DNA of 64,000 nt from the NCBI GenBank assembly GCA_902729315.2, contig LR746274.1, positions 8,523,940 through 8,587,939 on the forward strand, written 5' to 3'. The notes beneath the pieces are model-generated. The model was not told the DNA's origin, searched no databases, and saw only the letters and a program-made list of their open reading frames with translations. Origin of the DNA: Spirodela intermedia (Eukaryota > Streptophyta > Magnoliopsida > Alismatales > Araceae). Below are positions 59,562-64,000 of this stretch, in pieces (position 1 is the stretch's first letter; the number at the start of each line of letters is the position of its first letter). The translations under genes were made by a program, and so were the position numbers.

Positions 59562-62500
59562 ATGGCGGCAGAGAAGCTGAGGGATTTGAGCCAGCCGATC
59601 GACGTACCGCTCCTCGACGCCACTGTCTCGGCCTTTTACGGGACGGGGTCGAAGGAGGAGGTGAGTTGGCGAGCTTCTCGGTTTCCGGTTGATGTTTGCG
59701 TGAGGGGAGGGGGTTGTGTTTGAGTGGGACGGTGAAAAGTTTTCATTGCGGGATTTTCTTTCTTGACTCGGATATTTTCTATTCCTTGGATCATACCTGC
59801 GGGTCTTTACGTCGTCCTTGAGGAGGACATCGGGATTTCTCTTCATTAATCTGCTTTTTCTAGGTGCCGGTTCTTTTAGGTTGTCGTGCAATGTACGAAG
59901 CAGGGAAAAAAAAGGGTTTTGTCATTTTGTTGGTCATATTGTTTGCCATCGATTATGATGTTACAGATTGCTGGCATAGGCACTATTCGATCGACTCGTG
60001 TTACACAACTGTACTACTGTGAAATTCCTGGTAGCAGCTAAGTTTAGAATGGTCTCTGCTGGACTGGGTGTCTGTGTTTTACAGCTTGATCTTTGTTTAT
60101 TTGGGGGCTTTGCATTGTCGATTTATATTTTCTCTGATAAACCACTACTTTAAATTGCAGAGAAGTGCGGCTGATCAGATACTTAGAGAACTACAGAATA
60201 ACCCAGATACATGGCTGCAAGTGGTCCACATTTTGCAGAACTCGCAGAACTTGAATACCAAGTTCTTTGCACTTCAGGTGACTTCGTCTCAATATAAAAA
60301 TAACACGAATTTTGCATAATGCAGTCATCCTGGCTGTTGTTTTCTATGATTATATGGTGGTGACTGTGTTTTGCATTTTTGACATGTAACATTCTAATAG
60401 GATCACAGTCAATTTGCAGCTACTGTTTCCACATTCATGGCAAATGGTGTGGTTTACATGGAAATTCCTTTCGTGATATTGGGGTGTCCAAACCCAAATA
60501 ATTAAGACTAACTACCGATAATATTTACTGTGGATACGAACTAAGGTTTTCGATGTAGGATATACATTTGATTACGTGCATCTTAACATTTTCATAGGGA
60601 AGAACATTAGCTCTTTCTGTTTTTCAGTAGATAGTGACAGAACTAAATCGTGCTAAACAAGGTAAATATGTTAAGAAGAATTTACAGGGATATTATTAAC
60701 TGAAATGGTACTTCTTCTCCCCAATGAAGCTGCATGGTCTTCCTAGGGAGGAAATATTTAGCTGTGGCCTTGAGAATGCTTGTCCTTCACTTGCCAGGCA
60801 TCTTTTACATAACTGTTCTAGAGGGTACTCATCTCATCAATGTTTGGGGAAACTGTACCTCGAGGATAAAAACTGGACCATTTAAGTGTTTGGTTGGTGG
60901 AGAAGAAGGGCACTCTTGGACTATTTGTGATGCGGAGCAAAAAAGATCACATATGTCTACTGATGATATTATTGTTGTGAGGTGATTGACTGAAGGGGTG
61001 ACTTTTGAGTTACACAAGGGTTGAGTTCGTGGATCATATCTCCTGGTTGTGGGCTGAGCCTAACCTGGAGATTGAAGATAGCGTTCTCCTTTAAAAATGT
61101 GGATGATATGGATTCTCATTCATAGACAAGTTGTTTCCTTCACTTTTCAAGGGAGCAGAGGATGCTCATGCTGATTTTCGACTGTGGAGACCTGAGGAGA
61201 ATTGGTGCGTAAGATTCGGAAGGACCTCTTGGGAAGGGTATGCATTTCTGTATTCAGGTGTATGCATATGCAAATGAGATTGCAGTGGGAAGTGAAGTAT
61301 ACCGGTTTGTGGCAAGTGGTGAATGCAAGCATATTGTGGATCACGAGGCCTGTGGGTGAGTATGTCCATTGACTATAGTTTTAACGCCTCCAATATTGTG
61401 GCAGATTGTGGTGCACGTGGTTATGATCCAGGTGGTCTTTTTCGAGTTCGAGATGCGAGTATGGCTGACTGGAAGGACTTCTGGAGAGTTGGTTGGAGTG
61501 GTGATCTCAATTAGGTCACAAGATGCAATTATTATGGCAGACCATAGAGGTTAACTAAGAAAAAATTGGGAAAATCTCTTATGGTCAGCCTCCCTGAATA
61601 TTGAAGTTTCAGTGGTATCATAAGATGGAGGTTCTTTTCGAGTTTTCTCAAAAGCCAAGGCTGATAAATGTTTGCATCTTTAATTTATTAAGCATATTAT
61701 CCAAACAGATTTTTTGTTTAGTCTCCTTAAAGGGTCACTGTCTGAGTTGGAGGCAACGTTTTGGTGTCGTCCAGTACCACAGCTGTGTTGTTGTTAGTGG
61801 TGGAAGCAAGGCTGCTATGTCGATTGGAATGTTCTGGATCAGTGGTGAAGGTTTTAGATCATTTCTGGATTGAGTGTGGTAAAAGCTTCACTGGTGGTCA
61901 GAATTATCATAATGTTTTACGAACTCGACACCTGTTTACGCAATACTTTTGTTAAACTGAAGGGATATGCCCTGCATAAGTCTCGACTGTGTTCTCAGGC
62001 CACTTTATTCTTTTTTCTTAATTAATGCTGTAAATTTTTGCATATTCTTTTCTTTATTAGTTGATCTATTTATTCCCTCCAGAGGATGATTTTAATGCTG
62101 TTTGCCTGTTTGCAGGTTCTTGAAGGTGTTATCAAATACCGGTGGAATGCATTGCCTGTTGAACAACGTGATGGGATTAAGAATTACATATCGGATGTTA
62201 TTGTACAGGTACACCACAATGTTCCAGATTTTTATTGTGTTTAACTTTTAATCATCTTATTTTCCTTCAGTGTTTTGTCATGTGTTAGCACAACGTAGTG
62301 ATTCTTAATGGTGCATAAACTTAGTTCGTGCTTCTTTTTCTTGTATTTTTCAGCTTTCCAGTAACGAGGCCTCATTTCGGCGGGAACGACTCTATGTCAA
62401 CAAACTTAACATTATACTGGTTCAGGTAATCAATTGAGTTGACTCGTCTCATGTGACTTAATAATTACTGGTTACTGCCAGGGCTAGATATTATTTTTAA

Positions 62501-63923
62501 AATATCTGTAAGCTGAGGGATGGTTTGCATTTGGAACATTTTAAATTGGTTTGTGTTAAGTTGATATCTTTCCATCCTGAAACATATTGGTTTTGAGATT
62601 TTTCTAAACTTTCTGACGCATGAAAGTTAAAAGTCTGAAGTGTGAGGCGATGAATTCATTCATTGGGTCCTATTAGCGTCTACCAGGTTGGTCAGTTAAT
62701 TAACGAATATTCGGCCCCTTAAATGCAGGTTTTGAAGCATGAATGGCCTGCCAGATGGAAATCTTTTATTCCTGATCTTGTTTCTGCCGCAAAGAGTAGT
62801 GAAACGATATGTGAAAACTGTATGGCAATATTGAAGGTAATTTTCTCCGAATAGAGGTCCCCTATGTGCTAAATTTTGGCCCTATGAATTAAACTGAGAC
62901 GCTGCAAATTTTCCAGCTTCTCAGTGAGGAAGTTTTTGACTTTTCAAGAGGTGAAATGACACAGCAAAAGATCAAAGAATTAAAGCAGTCATTAAACAGG
63001 TAAATGTGTGGAACACTAAACTGTTGCTGTTTGACTGCCTAGTCCATTGATGCTTGTCAAAATGTTTATATAATCTTTCTAAAATGATATTCTAAGCTTT
63101 CTTTATGTTTTGATGTATTTTATTGTAATCATTTGCCTTATACTCATGGCAAATATTTTTTTTGTGTAATTTTTTGATTTATTTTTAATTTTTTTACTAC
63201 TGATACTTTTGATCAGGTGGAACTCAGCACTGACGGAATTTATTTGATTGTCCACAGCGAATTTCAACTTATTCATGAGTTGTGCTTATATGTTTTGTCG
63301 GCATCACAAAGGGCAGAACTCATTCGGGCTACGTTGGCAACATTGCATGCTTTTTTATCCTGGATTCCTCTTGGCTATATTTTTGAATCTCCACTGGTAG
63401 GCCTTCATATAGGTGTTGGATTGTTGTTATTATGCCATGTTTGGGCCATATGGTCTAATTGTTTCTGTTATCAAGTGCTAATTTATATTTTTCCTTTTTT
63501 GGCAATAGCTTGAGACACTCTTGAAATTCTTTCCCATGGCATCGTATAGGAACCTTACCCTCCAGTGCCTAACTGAGGCATGTACCTTGTCTTTTTATAT
63601 TACTTTCTTCTTCTGTACTTTATATAAGTGAATCCAACGTTTACATTTAACTTTGATGTATGCAGATTGCAGCTCTTCAATTTGGTGACTTTTATGATAT
63701 GCAGTATGTTAATATGTATACTGTCTTCATGATTCAACTACAGGTATTTTGCTAAATAGTTTTTGGACTCTCTTGCATCATTTAAAATTTTTCGGATATC
63801 ATTTTGGATGCTTAAATCTCGAATTTTCTTTAAGTTGTCTGCTACTGTTGTGATTTTCAGGTTGTCTTGCCCCCTGGAACAAATATTCCAGATGTTTATG
63901 CAAATGGATCTAGTGAAGAGCAG
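59562..63923 (+). CDS. XPO1: exportin-1 (CRM1), first ten exons; runs off the right edge
   Basis: Karyopherin that binds leucine-rich nuclear export signals together with RanGTP and carries cargo out through nuclear pores. Exons: 59562-59660, 60161-60277, 62116-62208, 62354-62425, 62729-62836, 62917-62999, 63258-63396, 63509-63577, 63666-63743 and 63861-63923. The frame is open throughout, covering 307 residues of a protein that is normally about 1075. The start [20 protein letters not shown] and the blocks [51 protein letters not shown] and [11 protein letters not shown] are nearly identical to plant XPO1. This part covers the importin-beta N-terminal domain and the start of the Xpo1 HEAT repeats. 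The intron after exon 8 begins GC (ACTGAG|GCATGT); only this junction keeps the frame. Intron 2 (1.8 kb) is large and contains no recognisable coding sequence. Confidence 0.95.
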
Positions 63924-64000
63924 GTGAGGATTGTTTATTGCTTGTAATTCTCTTATTAAAAAAACTTTTATGGCAGATACTATGTTGGACTACTATTACA

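Noticed and set aside
60278-62115. Possible gene fragment in exportin-1 intron 2
   Set aside because: The open frames at 60734-60985 and 61323-61514 show no family resemblance and no matching splice signals; treated as intron.
1-64000. tRNA genes, CRISPR arrays and bacterial-type operons
   Set aside because: None were seen; the window is plant nuclear DNA, and the only rRNA-like sequence is the short mitochondrial-type fragment.

Overview
This is a nuclear window from a flowering plant. The genes have many short exons with GT-AG introns, plastid-targeted and nuclear-transport proteins of plant type are present, and the gene-poor stretches hold decayed plant retrotransposons and long CT/GA microsatellites. 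The GC-rich first two exons of the MATE genes make a monocot plausible, but nothing here proves the clade. All gene models were assembled by eye from splice sites, reading frame and family resemblance.

Layout. (1) 1-9 kb: two MATE (DTX-type) efflux transporter genes lie tail to tail. The first, on the plus strand, is cut by the window edge. The second, on the minus strand, is a complete seven-exon gene coding for 471 residues. (2) 9-28 kb: no intact gene. There is a short piece resembling plant mitochondrial 26S rRNA, a GA-rich minisatellite, AT-rich dispersed repeats, and a ruined Ty3/gypsy element at 19.6-24.1 kb (minus) with a gag-like remnant in the opposite orientation at 24.9-25.4 kb. 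(3) 28.4-30.2 kb: a third MATE copy that is a pseudogene, with exons 3-6 missing and two 1-bp deletions. Its 3' flank matches the flank of the first MATE gene. (4) 30-37 kb: repeats and a possible gene fragment with a 20-residue tandem repeat.

(5) 37-64 kb: a compact block of four single-copy-type genes. They are an uncharacterised conserved plant protein (plus), a cytosolic peptide:N-glycanase PNG1 (minus), the plastid starch-targeting protein PTST1 (minus), and the first ten exons of exportin-1/CRM1 (plus, running off the right edge). PNG1 and the unknown gene are convergent. PTST1 follows PNG1 on the same strand, with a promoter rich in GGGCCCA elements between them. PTST1 and exportin-1 are head to head.

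The four block genes belong to unrelated housekeeping processes (ER-associated glycoprotein turnover, starch granule initiation, nuclear export). The MATE trio is a tandem family at different stages of decay.

Most notable observations: an in-frame TAA in exon 14 of PNG1 although everything downstream is still in frame; a dead chimeric mini-exon and two separate tandem arrays inside PTST1 introns; a GC-AG intron in exportin-1; a perfect 60-bp coding-type repeat at 32.6 kb; and a 23-bp-armed hairpin upstream of exportin-1. I did not find a convincing new multi-gene system.
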